Shown: in pieces, positions 37,801-48,429 of the stretch | Layout of the letters: each line of letters begins with the position of its first letter | How positions within the stretch are numbered: the first letter of the stretch is position 1 | DNA from: Eustoma russellianum | Taxonomy: Eukaryota; Streptophyta; Magnoliopsida; Gentianales; Gentianaceae | Length of the DNA stretch: 64,000 nt | NCBI GenBank assembly: GCA_036186865.1 | Contig: AP025069.1 | Span: forward strand, 22,240,868 to 22,304,867 | Direction: 5' to 3' | Notes under the pieces: model-generated | Told to the model about the DNA's origin: nothing | The model's database searches: none | What the model saw: the letters and a program-made list of their open reading frames with translations, nothing else | Program-made: the position numbers and the translations under genes

Positions 37801-38834
37801 CAAAAGCAAATGGAACACACTTTGAGATATACATAGAAAATATTTTAGAACACATGCTTTGAAGTAAAAGAAAAAAAGAAGCGAAAAGAAAAATGATGGG
37901 AATCTTTTTTTTTTCTTTTGTGGATAAAAGGATGGGAATCAACAGTACATCATCAAGCAACTGAGATTTTTTACTGTCATCTTTCTTATCATATCTCCTT
38001 AGCAGCTGAAAGCCAGTTCCAGTAATGAGCTTATTTGTCATGTATGTCTCCCATGGAATATCTCTCGACAAAACCTGGGAAAACAAACCACCAAAAGATC
38101 CTTATTTGATGAAATAACTTACATGGTCTGAAAAAATGCATGTATTATATAAGATTAAACTACAACTATAACCAAAACCAAGACGAAACAATTTTTTGTA
38201 ATGGATGAGTTCAATTTCAAAATGCAAATCAATCAAGTCTTCGGCTCTACATTATCAATAGCCATACTATAACATCATGCCAAAATTGAAAGAACCCCCT
38301 CTTCTTTATCGAGGAAAAATAAATAATTCAGTAGAATAGCTAAAGCATTATCACCTACAATTCAAGAGCATACTCTGTGTTATTAAACACATGCAGCATA
38401 CAAATTCTTCTACAAGTACCAAGATCATTTACAGAATACTGAAACAAGTTGACCTCTTTTGGAGATGCCCTTCCCAACAAAGTCTAGATCCATCCCATAT
38501 CACTCAAGTGCAAAAAACTCACCCCAAAACACCCATTCTGCTTTAATACACACATTGTATCCCGTATGAACTAAACTTGTGATAAAATTCCAGCTTCACA
38601 ATTCCAACAAGTGGTCAGACATAACCTCAGATCATATTAAATCAACTACCAGAAAATAAAAACATATAAGACAATATACAGAGCAATGAAACAAAGCGGT
38701 TCATGAGCATCAAATCATGGACAACAGCAAGAAAAACTGAAGAAACCAAAAAACAACTACTACAGAAACTTCTCAATCAGAATTTCGAGCCTGCGAGTAG
38801 TTACCTGCTGGGTGGTGAGTTCTGCGTGATCCAT
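15615..38834 (-). CDS. VHA-H: V-type proton ATPase subunit H (11 coding exons)
   Basis: Subunit H belongs to the cytosolic V1 sector, bridging V1 and Vo and coupling ATP hydrolysis to proton pumping at vacuole and endomembranes. Coding exons on the minus strand: 38805-38834, 37949-38074, 26927-27029, 26708-26780, 25787-25852, 25584-25701, 23352-23513, 16876-17001, 16651-16776, 16052-16231, 15615-15863. They total 1,359 nt, giving 452 residues plus TGA, close to plant homologues. The protein begins MDHAELTTQQ and VLSRDIPWETYM. Residues to about 340 are the HEAT/ARM-like N-domain (SFVQSGGVKLLVPLISPAS, SSFDKYKQEVLLGHLDW). The C-domain ends CIQRLFLGAKYASFLQV. The start has G at -3 and +4. All introns are GT-AG except intron 4 (GC-AG). 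Introns 2 (10,919 bp) and 7 (6,350 bp) are swollen by transposons; the frame stays open throughout. Confidence 0.96.
17114..17130 (+). repeat. target site duplication of LINE A (left copy)
   Basis: 17 bp identical to 23018-23034. It sits directly beside the poly(T), which is the reverse complement of the LINE poly(A) tail. Confidence 0.95.
17135..17300 (-). other. LINE A 3' UTR end
   Basis: Near 17180-17220 (minus strand) is a TTTTGAGCAAG-type tail. Versions also occur at 33100-33180 and 27240-27330, marking the 3' ends of three related LINE copies. Confidence 0.5.
17950..21237 (-). pseudogene. LINE A ORF2 remnant (endonuclease and RT)
   Basis: The endonuclease starts near 21237 with KIACWNIIGINSSIKQKEV. 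A GDFNIIL motif lies near 20810-20830 and an IPS-x-GF motif near 20715. The RT stretch 19353-19541 encodes GRKIQDNIFLMHEMV and then KVDIMKAFDIVKWNYL, the usual LINE RT palm region. The zf-RVT-like end lies near 18000-18300. Many stops and frameshifts make it non-functional. Confidence 0.75.
21238..22702 (-). pseudogene. LINE A ORF1 remnant
   Basis: Open segments include 22442-22702, with the string INERIFFAIHQETVTTGKQ. LINE B has the equivalent HFFAINPKFITVTKQKW near 36300, so this is a shared ORF1 region. Stops are frequent between 21480 and 22440. The open frame 21115-21471 runs from the ORF1 tail into the endonuclease start. Confidence 0.6.
23018..23034 (+). repeat. target site duplication of LINE A (right copy)
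   Basis: 17 bp identical to 17114-17130, at the 5' end of the minus-strand LINE. Confidence 0.95.
23514..25583 (-). other. VHA-H intron 6 (2,070 bp), no recognisable content
   Basis: AT-rich intron with GT donor and TATGCAG acceptor. I see no ORF, transposon end or RNA gene in it. The remaining parts of intron 7 (17002-17113 and 23035-23351) are equally plain. Confidence 0.7.
25853..26707 (-). other. VHA-H intron 4 with GC-AG splice sites
   Basis: The exon ends CTAAG and the intron begins GCAAGA (donor GC at 26707-26706). The acceptor is TTTTGTAG, ending at 25853. The join restores an Arg codon followed by LLWKGNWFIQ, which matches plant subunit H. Nothing else is visible in this 855-bp intron. 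Confidence 0.85.
27346..28684 (+). pseudogene. gypsy integrase with C-terminal chromodomain, broken
   Basis: The zinc-binding H..H..C..C region includes HPGATKMYNDLKKHYWW and CLVCQQVKAEH. The catalytic core follows with MDFVVGLP and SDRDPRFTSRFW, then STAFHPQTDGQSERTIQT. A frame break lies at about 27880-27900, inside the core. The C-terminal VHNVFHVSQLRRYVPDP leads to a chromodomain-like end. TGA at 28634-28636 sits where chromodomains have the conserved Trp before ELEEHMRE. Chromodomains tether integration to chromatin (family knowledge). Confidence 0.9.
28751..28845. repeat. (AAT)n microsatellite
   Basis: About thirty AAT units with one interruption near 28780, close to the LTR start. Confidence 0.95.
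30300..30480 (+). repeat. 37-38 bp tandem repeat inside gypsy LTR
   Basis: Five imperfect units, marked by (A/G)TGTACGG at 30300, 30338, 30376, 30413 and 30450. The spacing is 37-38 bp. Confidence 0.85.
31100..33070 (-). pseudogene. LINE B endonuclease C-terminal part and reverse transcriptase
   Basis: IKDIDIINIPSRGFEYTWSN lies near 33000-33065 (end of the endonuclease). KGDKTTRFFHRTIKVCNARN at 32516-32440 is the usual linker before RT. RT palm-region text in several frames lies near 31800-31990. Stops and frameshifts are present throughout. It lies in the same orientation as VHA-H. Confidence 0.7.
33081..34690 (-). mobile_element. LINE D: 5'-truncated LINE inserted in LINE B
   Basis: On the minus strand the 5' part (34506-34192) encodes a zf-RVT-like C-terminal region (FFQCPYSSKVYSTVLS, then a basic segment ending YYYAVVKDILKS). 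A non-coding tail then ends in A6 (T6 at 33081-33086). It interrupts the LINE B endonuclease between its GDFNIIL-type motif (near 34830) and its IPSRGFEYTWSN motif (near 33020), which lie only about 110 bp apart in LINE A. The right boundary is uncertain by about 60 bp. Short target duplications were not identified. Confidence 0.55.
34700..36464 (-). pseudogene. LINE B ORF1 and endonuclease N-terminal part
   Basis: ORF1 remnant near 36279-36464. The endonuclease begins near 35283 with an IKLTCWDVR-type start followed by LNSSLKQQEVKKYV. A MEDFNIILNVQGKTC motif follows near 34800-34840. Several in-frame stops are present. A run of 15 G lies at 35712-35726. Confidence 0.65.
36881..37948 (-). other. 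VHA-H intron 2, 5' part, unique-looking
   Basis: AT-rich intron sequence between exon 2 and LINE B. No ORF or repeat was recognised. The other end of the intron (27030-27237) is also plain. Confidence 0.6.
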
Positions 38835-39279
38835 TGCGTTGGTAGAAGCTCTTCAGATCTAGCGTTGATGAAAGGCAGATGAATGATAAATGAGTGAACT
38901 CGGCCACAGATCGCATCTACAAATCGGCCAGGCGAGCAGTGGCAACAATTAAATCCACAAGAAACTCTTGCACATTCATGTGTCTCTGTTATGATGGACT
39001 AGATATTGATTGTTTGAACGAAGGCCCCAGAAATTTTCAGTTAACTCCCTTTTTTGTTCCCAAAAAATATTGTATTTTCAATAGTAAATTTCACAAATAG
39101 AATATCTTTCGAAAAAATTTAAAAAATATCTAAGGTGTGTCTTAGGGCAAAACCACCTTTTAACATTTGAAAACTCCCGTAAACAGTGACAATGCCAACA
39201 AAAAAAATCCAAATTGTTTTGTATTACAAATATTAAACAGTAAATTCAAACAATAGAATTTCATATACTCGTCTTTCCA
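38835..39279 (-). promoter_or_regulatory. 5' UTR and proximal promoter region of VHA-H
   Basis: This is the upstream sequence between the VHA-H start codon and the decayed MULE. It contains a CT-rich leader just before the ATG and an AT-rich stretch beyond 39050. No clear TATA box can be singled out. The plus-strand ORF at 38894-39100 looks like chance. Confidence 0.35.
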
Positions 39280-40860
39280 CGAAAATGATGAAGGTGTCGA
39301 ATGATATCACATACACAGAGTTTAAAGAGAAAATTAAATTCAGATTGGAACTTGATGACTATGTTTGAGCAATTAAGCTGGTCTGTCGCTACTCTTCGAG
39401 TCTAATGAGTCTGTTTATGTTTACAACTTGGCTATCATTTTTGGCAAAAAAAAGACTTGGAATCAGCTATAGAAGTGCCAATTCGTTATTCAATCCTTCC
39501 AACTATAGAGATATATGTGGCAGTGCGTGAATATTCCACCACCCGCTACAAATGTTGTTGGTGGTACTGTGTGTAGAGAAAAGGGGGTTTGAGTGATTTC
39601 AAAATAAGTGACTTAAATGCATGATATATACACAAACGTGCATGATATATACATGTATGCATGATACATTGCTATTACTTGCCTTATTTAGCTTATATAT
39701 AATGTTGCCGGACTAACGAGCCATGAACCGTTAAAGCTTACATCATATGGCAAACATTTGTTGTGTTTACACTATTTTCAGGTGCCACCATTAATGAACT
39801 AAACTAGTTCATTAAGTGAAGTACTTAGTTAATACAACTAAGTAGTTCATTAAAGGAAGACACACTTAGAAAAGTCACAAAGACAACAAGGCTAAGGAAG
39901 GAAAGTTTTCTCCTCCTCCCGTCTTAAATATATATACACGCCATATGCATATAAAATACATATATTTTCAGATTTTTTGAAAAAGGCACATACACATGTA
40001 TTCCAACGTACTACCGACACGTTATATATTTTACGTACGTATGTTAACGTCACACCACTATACTTAACTCATATTTATGAGTATATTCAGGTTTTATATC
40101 ATATGATATAAGACATGGTGATGACAAATTAAATACGACACGTTAAAAGGTTCTAAACCAAAAATTATCGTATCGGGCGAATACCGAAACTTCGCCAACG
40201 TGTCACGTACTTGCCATAAATAAATGGCCAGCCCCTATACTTCAAAAATTCTTAAAAATTTCGTGCACATGACTATATGTTCAGCCAAAAATACTTTCCA
40301 TGTTGGCACACACAAATCACCCCACATTAAGGCCAAAATGTGAAGATTCCAATTTTAATTTTGACACATGATAAATGGCGCCACTTTAGACCAGCCAAGT
40401 GCTGAGATTTAACGTATATATTATATATATTATGTGTAACATAATATATATAACATGTGCAAAAAGTTGGAATATAATTAGAGAAAAATCGGGTAATCGA
40501 TAAATATCGAAAATTCGGTTTTCTACGCACACAACACATGGAACGTTTTTGGTACACCATATGACACGTATCTAGACACTTTTTACTTATGTTATACATC
40601 TTAAAGTGTTCTAGAAAATTAAATTAAGGGCTGATTGGAATATAACATGTGTGTATTATTAAATGTGTACTATTTTACAAAGTTAGCAAAAATAAATTTC
40701 AGCACATGCACATACTCTATGCAATGCCCCTACAGCTGAGATGGAGCTTATTTGGAGCCTTGTTGGCATATTGATTGGTCAAGAATCAATCATACAATGT
40801 TGGTGAATTAAAGAGAGAAGCTACAAATGGTAAGATTTCAAACTTTGTCTCACTTATAAC

Positions 40861-40883
40861 ACATGCTGAAAATTTCAGCATGT
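40861..40883. repeat. perfect palindrome in solo LTR
   Basis: Arms ACATGCTGAAA and TTTCAGCATGT with a 1-base spacer. Confidence 0.9.
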
Positions 40884-41017
40884 TAAACTATGGCTGGCCG
40901 ATTTTTTGCATGTTAATGTGATATATTTTATCATCTTAAATTATGTGATTGATTTGGAGAAAAAATGGAAGTAATTTGAATATTTTTTTAAATTCATAAA
41001 GTGTGATATTTTATATC

Positions 41018-41046
41018 ACACATGCTGAAAATTTTTCAGCATGTGT
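41018..41046. repeat. second, longer palindrome in solo LTR
   Basis: 14-base arms (ACACATGCTGAAAA and its complement) around one T. It shares its core with the palindrome at 40861, and half of the motif appears again near 41172. Confidence 0.9.
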
Positions 41047-42591
41047 AGTATGTATAATGGCCGAAATTGAGGCCATGTGGGAGACCAAAGTCCATTTCCA
41101 AATTGATCAAGATAATTGATATGAATTGGTGATTCATTTTAATTAGAAAAATCAAAGAAAATGGAATTATTTCAGCATGGTAAAACCTCTTAATGGCCGA
41201 TTTCTTGCTTAGTAAGGGAGAAATCTTGTCTTGCAACATTTATGTAACAATCTTGAGCTTTATGGAAATTATTTTGTGATTGATATTGGTACATGTTTTA
41301 AGTGTTATTTTCAGATTTTTCCAAGTCATCAATGATGACAACATCCAACCAATCATGAAGTGCCAAGTAAGCAAAGCTTAAATGATCATCCAATAAGAAG
41401 ATGCCAAGTAAGCAAGACCATGTCACAATGATGTCTTACATTCTCCCAAGGACTTAGAAGATAATTTTCAAGAGGGGGAGGACCTATAGTGGACGGCTGC
41501 AACAACATTAAAAGGAAAGAAGATGAACAAAAACAAGACAAGAACAAGCATTGCAAAATCAAAGATCAAAAACGCCTAAGCCTCTTCTTCTACATTCTCT
41601 TTCTTTCTTTCTTCTTGTAAGCCTATTGTATTCATATCTTTCAATCTTGAATAGGCTTGATATAGACCACCACATATTCCATATCTTTGTAAAAGATTGA
41701 TCAAGGTGTGATCAATCTTCATTCTTGCGAGGTGGTGGTGTTCGTGCGAATTGTATTCATCGTACAAGGTTTGTAAAGGGTTGGAGTTGGTGTGTAACTC
41801 CATCAACCCTGTGGTAAGGTGTATTGCGTGTGTGTGATTAGTGTGAACCAAGGAAGTTGTTCCTTGAAGACTGGAGTAGGTTGTTTATAACCGAACCAGT
41901 ATAAAATTCTTGGTGCCATTTACTTTCAGCATTTACTTTCAGTTACTGCACAGTTTACTCTTTTTGTTGGCGTTCATAAAAATAGTAAACGAATTTCACA
42001 AATCACAAAAATTTCCAGAAACATAGCCACACGTTCTAGGGTTAATTTGGCACAAGTTTCAATCCTTTTGGATAAGTATAAGTCGATCAAACATCAAAAG
42101 TTCTGAGACTAGTGCAGTCTGATTTTCAGACTTGCAAAGGTTGAGACTTTGATTGTAATTGACCTACTTCCCAAAATAATTTTGAAAAACTGTTTCAATC
42201 CACTTAAATATAGTATATAAGGAGTTAGTGGTTAAAATTTCAGAGCATTTGGACTTACACACAAGTAGGAATAAATTTTTCAAAACCGTCTACCGTTTCT
42301 GGCAGATTCGTGCAATCTGATCACCAACGGTTTTTGAAGGGGTTAAAGGTTGAATTTTAATTTGAAATTTTTAGGGGACCCTCATAACATCTGAGGCTAA
42401 GTTCTTTCAACATTTTAGAATTTTTGGAGACCTATAACCTGGTTTTAAAAACATTTTAAAACTGGTCCTGGAAACAGAATCTGTTTTCAGAAGTTGAGTT
42501 GTTTAGTTTTAAACAAGTTTTAAAAACCACACTTTCCGCACCACCTATTCAACCCCCCCTTCTAGTAGTGCCTTGCAGATCCTACACTGTG

Positions 42592-43640
42592 GACAAAGAT
42601 TTTGTGGCTGGATCTTCAAATCCGGTGATTGGAAGCTGTTCATCACATTCAAACATAAATATCAAAGAAACATAAATTGTGATGAGGATGACGATGGTTG
42701 CGATGATGATGAGGACGATGAAGATGGAGAAGATGATTTGGAGGACCTGGTGGTTGAGGAGGATGAAGAGATGTGACTCGGGCAGGGGTAACTCACTTTG
42801 ACAAACACGTTATGTTCTTGTAAAACTACGGATGACCAGAAGATATGCTCACTTATGCTCGTGGCAGGCTGAGACATCGTCTTTGGAAGGAAAGCAAACC
42901 TGATCACATAGATGAGTCGATGTTGTTCAAAACCAAAGAAAGCATGCAACATGTGGTGCAATTATGGTCTGTTAAGCATAATAGGTTCTTCAAGGTTATG
43001 GGAAGCACGAGTGGTACATTAGATGCACACAATGGAAGACTCAAAATTGTTATTGGTGTCTTAGAGCAAGCATAAGGCGAGCGTATAACTGTTGGGAGAT
43101 TGGTATTTCTGTGTGCCCCATAGTTGCACAAATGTTAACATTATATCGAATCACATGATGTCATTTCAAGAATGGTTCGGAGGATGATTAGAGAACACAT
43201 TAACCAAAATATGGGCATTGGAGTTCAGAATGTTTGTGAATCCATAAAGAGGAGCATGAGTATGGACATCAAATATAAAAGACATGGCATAGAAAAAAAA
43301 TCTGCAATAAAAATAGTGCATGGTGATTGGTGGGAATCTTTCCGTGGATTGTCTCGCTACATGGTTGTGATATAAGCATCAAATGAAGGGACTAAAGTCC
43401 ACTGGTGGCATAATCCACAGTTAAGCATTGCCGATCATAAGGTATTTGGAGCATTTTTGGGCATTCCGACCGTTGATTTTGGGGTTCCACCACTTTCGCC
43501 CGATTATATTAGTGGACAATTTCCATTTGTATAGCAAGTATAGTGAAAAATTTATTGACTGTGGTTGTGGTCGAGCTGCTAATCATATATTTTCAGTAGC
43601 TTATGCTATTATTGAAGAGGAAAGCGAACATAGTTAGGGG
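42592..43640 (+). pseudogene. MULE transposase (MURA-like) pseudogene
   Basis: An N-terminal domain like ITYTEFKEKI lies left of the LTR (near 39300). After the LTR come an Asp/Glu-rich segment (42680-42775) and a DNA-binding region (HVVQLWSVKHNRFFKV, then LRASIRRAYNCWEI in another frame). Then VQNVCESIKRSMS and GDWWESFRGLSRY appear, and the start of the transposase core, LEHFWAFRPLILGFHHFRP with VDNFHLYSKYSEK, where the first D of the DDE triad is expected. It ends IFSVAYAIIEEESEHS. The rest of the catalytic core is missing. Several frameshifts and stops occur (for example near 39393 and 43070). Confidence 0.8.
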
Positions 43641-46600
43641 TAGTTGCTTCAAAATATCCAACAGCGTGTACTTGGTAGCAAGTAAGACATAAGTCTGATT
43701 TCAGATAGGTGTACTTGACTTCATGCTGCAATTCGAGGAGATCCTACTTAGCAACCACCATATGTATACCATAGATATTGTCTCCTTCATATCAAACAAT
43801 TTTGCAGATAAATATTTGTAACAATAATGTTTATGTATGTTGTTGGTATGGTCTTCATTATAAGTTATTTAAGGCGTTCAAATTTTGTGTTTCACAGTAA
43901 AATTTCCTGGTAAAGTTTTTAGCAACAAACAACAAGTTACGATATTATTCAACTCAAAAAGTTTTCAACAGTAGACATAGACTCATTCTCTATGTTACTT
44001 TGGAATAAACTCCAACAACTTTAGTATGAACCAAGATTCATAATTAAATAGCTTTTTGATTTTTCAATCACACCATAAACTCAACAAAATCATAATTTAT
44101 TATATACTTATATTTAGTTTAGTGTTTCATTTACATACTACTCTAAATGTAAGTCTTACAACTCTTAAACATGCTGATAATTCAAAATCATTGCTTGTTA
44201 GTCAAATGACAAATACCAATTATTAATGCAACTATTGATTGTAAAATCATATCCAACTAAACTAATTGTTACTTATCACAAAATATAATTTTCAATTACT
44301 CTTGAAATATATTTTATCAACAGTTGGCCAAAAAAATCTAACTCACAACACTTATATAAAGTTAAGCTAAATGCTAATGTCAAGACCTAGGAAATATATT
44401 TTATTAAGTTTTCCGCAAAACCCCAGTTACTATATCTACAAGGACTTAAAATGCTTAAGACAAGAAAACCTCGTGTACACATATATACCATCATACAATC
44501 ACACAAAAAATCACACAGACAAGTGACTTTAACTATTTCAATTTCAAAATGAAACTCTATTCTAAAAAGGTTGAAAGCAAACTATCAAATCCTACCTTAT
44601 AGTTTTTTTAGTTACAATAGAATGCTTTTAACTTTATACATTAATAACATGCTTCACATTTGATCAAAATAGGCAAATTTCTTTTTAGCATTACATTCCA
44701 ATCTAAATGACAAAGTCAACTTCAAAACTCAAAACCATGGTTTTAGCATAAAATATTTGTTAAGGCATCAAGTCAAATATTATGGTATATTTAAATACAT
44801 TTAGATACATGCATAGATTTTTTTCACAAATCATAAACAAGTCATGTATTGCATTTTTTAGTCATTCTAATATTGACAGTATTCATCTTCTTTATTCTCT
44901 TAATAGTATTATCATTCTCATGATCTTTTCTAATGTAGCACAAGATAAATAAATCAATCACATTCAAAGACTAGATACAAATCTATCAATATCCAAAAGA
45001 TCACACACATAGAACAGACAATATTAGCGCTGTATGGTAGCGACTCGGAAACCAATTCCTACATATAATAGCAACATAAAATACATTGGTAACTCTAGCC
45101 TTGTAGATAAAATTAACTTTAAGAGCACTTTCAACTTTCCAAACACTTGGGTTTCTTGTGCGTCCCTAAAGAAAACTAGTCTACCACTTCTTACTCTTTG
45201 AAATTCAAGAAACAAATATCTACTGATTACAATGAGCTTGGTGGTGTCCACCAAATACTTCGTTGTTTCACATAAAAGGTTACCTCGAAGAAAAAGATGA
45301 TCGTTGTGACTTTCTCGTTTTTCACCAACTTGATGTTCTCATTGATTTTTACTCTTTATTTATTGTCAAAGATTGTTTTGAGCTATCTCTATTCCATGTT
45401 CATCTGGTCTTTTTGTGTTTCCTTTGGTTAACACCAGAATTTTTCCACGCTCGGCCTTGTGTGAGTCTGAGTCCAATGTTAATAAAATTGGCCACATCCG
45501 AGATGAGTGTTTCATAGCCAATAGTCCAAGTTCCATTCTTATGCATATAGTCTTTCTGACTCCATGCTACCTTCTTTTGAGCGTTTTTCTTTGAGGATTC
45601 AACCTCCATAGTTTGTCGAAACAGAGAAAGATGAATGCTAACAGAATGACAACATAGATTCCTTCATTGATTTTGATTCTTCAAATCCATCATCTTCCAG
45701 AACAAAATTGCTTTAAGATCCTAACTAAGTCGATCATAGAGTTTTTGGTGTACATCTAGATCCTAGATAAATCTCATGGCATGACTTATTTTTTCATATG
45801 GTTCCAACATGGACATATTGAGAACCGTGAGTTGATTGGTAGCCATTTCATTCAAAAATTGCTATTAAGGTTGTTGAAAATGTAGGTCTAGAAGACTTGA
45901 AAGATGGTAAGTCATGATAAAATCGCAACATAACTAAGTTGAAGTATATAAAATACGGAAGAGAACGTCATAGAAGTATTCAGAAGAGAACATCATACAA
46001 GATTGTAGGCTAATTCCAAAGATACAATAATCAAATAGAAAGGAAAAGATAAAACAAGAGAGTGACTAGCCGAAATGTAATAAATGTTACATCGTCCTTA
46101 AAAGCAAATTTGCTTCCACTAGTAAGCAAGGAAGACTACGGGACAAATGCTTCTCATGATACAACAACTTATTCCTTTTACTTGATCTACAAGAGAAAGA
46201 TTAAACTTGTCTATTTGAAGTGTCTAATACCCGAAGAAGAATGAAAAGAGAAGAAAGAAATTCTACAGGTTTTCAAAAGACTTCAGAAACGTTTTTAAGG
46301 ATCGTTTCAAAGCATACCAAATGTATATCAAAAGTATGTTTTCAAAACCTTTTAATCTTTGTATTTGTAGACTTCAATCACAAGTAAGAAGTTAATTTGA
46401 CACCTCTATACAGAATTAACTTTCAAAGTTAGTTTATGACAATTCAAGGTTCAAAGGAGGTGTCCCAAATTGCAAAAGCTACATCATTTTACCAAAAAAA
46501 AGAAGAAATTTTCTGCTGTATGAGTCGACATTTTGGCCGAATATTGAATTTGAAATTTTTGAACGTTGCAACTTAGAACTCATCACCAAGCTCAAGACGG

Positions 46601-47531
46601 GACTTTTGGCAAATAGCTTCACCGAACGTTCGGTGTTGCATTCGATGACTGGACAAAAACTTCAGAATTGGAACGAACTCAGAGACTACACTCAAAGCTT
46701 ATCATTGAATGTTCGGTCACCTCAGAATTCAAAAAACTACTCTAGGATGTTATGTAGCAGTTCAACAAGAGCTTTTACAAGCCAAAGAACTTAAGAATTG
46801 GTAAGAACAATACTATATATGCACCTGATAGCTATGACACCTTTTTTAATTCAACACTTAAAGAACTACTGTTACGAATTGCAGGGCAAACAACAATATA
46901 TCGGCCTTTCAATCCGCACTTAGGAAAGCAAAGTTTTAGGAGCAGAATCCAGCATTGACACACAATTCAACACAACAGCTCACTCCTATTGCTAGCATTG
47001 AAAGAAATCCCAAGGTATCGCTTCTATTAAAGTATGTAATTACTATTCTAATCTATTACATATACAGATCATATGCTAATGAAGGCAAAAATAGTGTAGG
47101 TCCAAACTATATGCTGGTCTGGTAGACCCATCTGGTAGCATCAGAGCAACGTTCTTCAACAAACACGCAGCAAAATTGTTCCAAAAACTCAGTTGATGAT
47201 ATTCTGAAAATGGATTATAAGGTACTGATTGCAAAACAAAAAAAAAAATACTATATGCAAATAGCCTACAGTAACCCAACCACCATGCTTTTTCATTCTA
47301 GGGAAGACAATATATGAAATGTAGCAGTCAGATATCAAAGGCAAGAGTTCGTACTATAAGTCTAAAAGAAGGGCAGATTTTATGGTCAGATACTGTCTAA
47401 TTATACTGTCCAGGCATTTTTCCCAAAAGAAAAGGTCTGCCAAATTAAAGCATCAGCTAGACAGTTGGAAGCATCATCTTCTCAAGGCTCACTGAAACTA
47501 AAAAAGGAACTGGCCTGCTGAGAGGAGACAA
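43641..47531. other. AT-rich stretch, no recognised gene
   Basis: No ORF here shows a convincing domain. The minus-strand ORFs 45024-45254 and 45400-45609 were inspected without a family match. The part 45870-46800 has the look of long-LTR sequence (TGTTGAAAATG start-like string, a 16-bp palindrome at 46620-46635), but ends and duplications could not be fixed. Confidence 0.45.
46620..46635. repeat. 16-bp perfect palindrome CACCGAACGTTCGGTG
   Basis: A perfect inverted repeat with no spacer. A GAATGTTCGGTC half-site lies about 90 bp downstream. It is reminiscent of the CGATCG palindromes in the copia LTR at 3843-4092. Confidence 0.85.
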
Positions 47532-47756
47532 TGTTGGAGAAAATTGGAAGAAATGGGCTAAGTTGCAAACTGTGGTTAGCAACGTACTTTGAGCTGAGTT
47601 ATGATTAGTATGATGAGTGGAAACTAACGAGTCCTTAATTATCTACATAACGATAATTTTAGGTTTTTGAATCACCTAATTACAGTACCGGGTGAATGAA
47701 AAATTAATGCTCAAAGTAAGAGAGAAAATCGGCTCAGCACGCCCCGTACCTGGGCA

Positions 47757-47864
47757 TGGGATCAGGTTGCGGACTGAGCTACGGGCTTGATGGGCTCAGG
47801 TTGCGGACAAAGCTGCCGGCCCGATGGGCTCAGGCTGCAGGCCGGGTCCTGCAGCTAGCAGGAT
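47757..47864 (+). repeat. 34-bp tandem repeat, GC-rich, in copia 5' region
   Basis: Three imperfect units, marked by AGGTTGC/AGGCTGC at 47764, 47798 and 47832. It is an island of high GC in AT-rich surroundings. Confidence 0.8.
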
Positions 47865-48134
47865 GGATCTTATCAGATAGGGAGAAGTTTGTTTATATTT
47901 AAACTTCTCCAGGTTGTTGAGATTGACTAAGGTTTAAGTTTGAAAATTTGTTGAGCTTTAACCATGCTGATCTGAAACTGTTATAATCGGAAGGCTCAGA
48001 TTGAACAGTTATCGGATCCAATAGCTGTGAATAGACCGGATGCAGTTATCTGATCCAAGGGTTTAGACCGAGCAGGTATCTGCTCTTACGGCCATGATTG
48101 AATTGGCTGTAACAAACTGACCTTAGAATTTCCA

Positions 48135-48142
48135 TATAAATA
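48135..48142 (+). promoter_or_regulatory. TATA box of the degenerate copia LTR
   Basis: TATAAATA followed by GAGG, the same arrangement as in the SIRE-like LTRs. Confidence 0.5.
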
Positions 48143-48429
48143 GAGGCCGAGCTGACCTCTGTGGTCACTCAAAAAAAGTCCAGAAGTCTTCTTCCCTTTC
48201 TCTACAATCTTCCTCTCTGCATAATCATCCTCCCGCATATACAAAACGCTCTCTGCATTTCCCAGTCATTCGAGAACCCATGACATATTACATGAAACTT
48301 AAATAGAGAACGCAAGCTCGAGCTCTGTTTAAGGCGCTGACGTTCAAAGTGCTACTCCTATGGCACCAAATTCTGGGGTGCCAATGACGGCTCCTCCTCC
48401 ACAGGGTGCTGCGGTGGCCCATGGAGAAA

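Larger units (their letters stand above)
39572..42586 (+). repeat. complete solo LTR (3,015 bp), SIRE-like
   Basis: It begins TGTAGAGAAAAGG and ends CAGATCCTACA, giving TGTAG/CTACA inverted ends. The perfect 5-bp target duplication CTGTG lies at 39567-39571 and 42587-42591. The 3' kilobase resembles the copia copy 1 LTR (CTGGAGTAGG...CCGAACCAG near 41875 against 5830, and a C-run near the end), so this is a related but distinct long-LTR family. The LTR sits inside the MULE. No internal element sequence is left, as expected from LTR-LTR recombination. Confidence 0.9.
39280..43640 (+). mobile_element. MULE (MuDR-like) transposon remnant, split by a solo LTR
   Basis: The N-terminal part is at 39280-39571 and the rest at 42587-43640; the 3,015-bp solo LTR lies between. 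If the LTR and one CTGTG are removed, the text reads through with MULE-like order. Terminal inverted repeats of the MULE were not found, so its true ends are unknown. Confidence 0.75.

Noticed and set aside
42662..42961. Serine-run ORF on the minus strand
   Set aside because: It is the antisense of the Asp/Glu-rich GAT/GAG repeat in the MULE pseudogene.
45024..45609. Minus-strand ORFs with a faint look of a DUF295-type plant protein
   Set aside because: The resemblance is limited to a few residues and breaks in the expected next motif.
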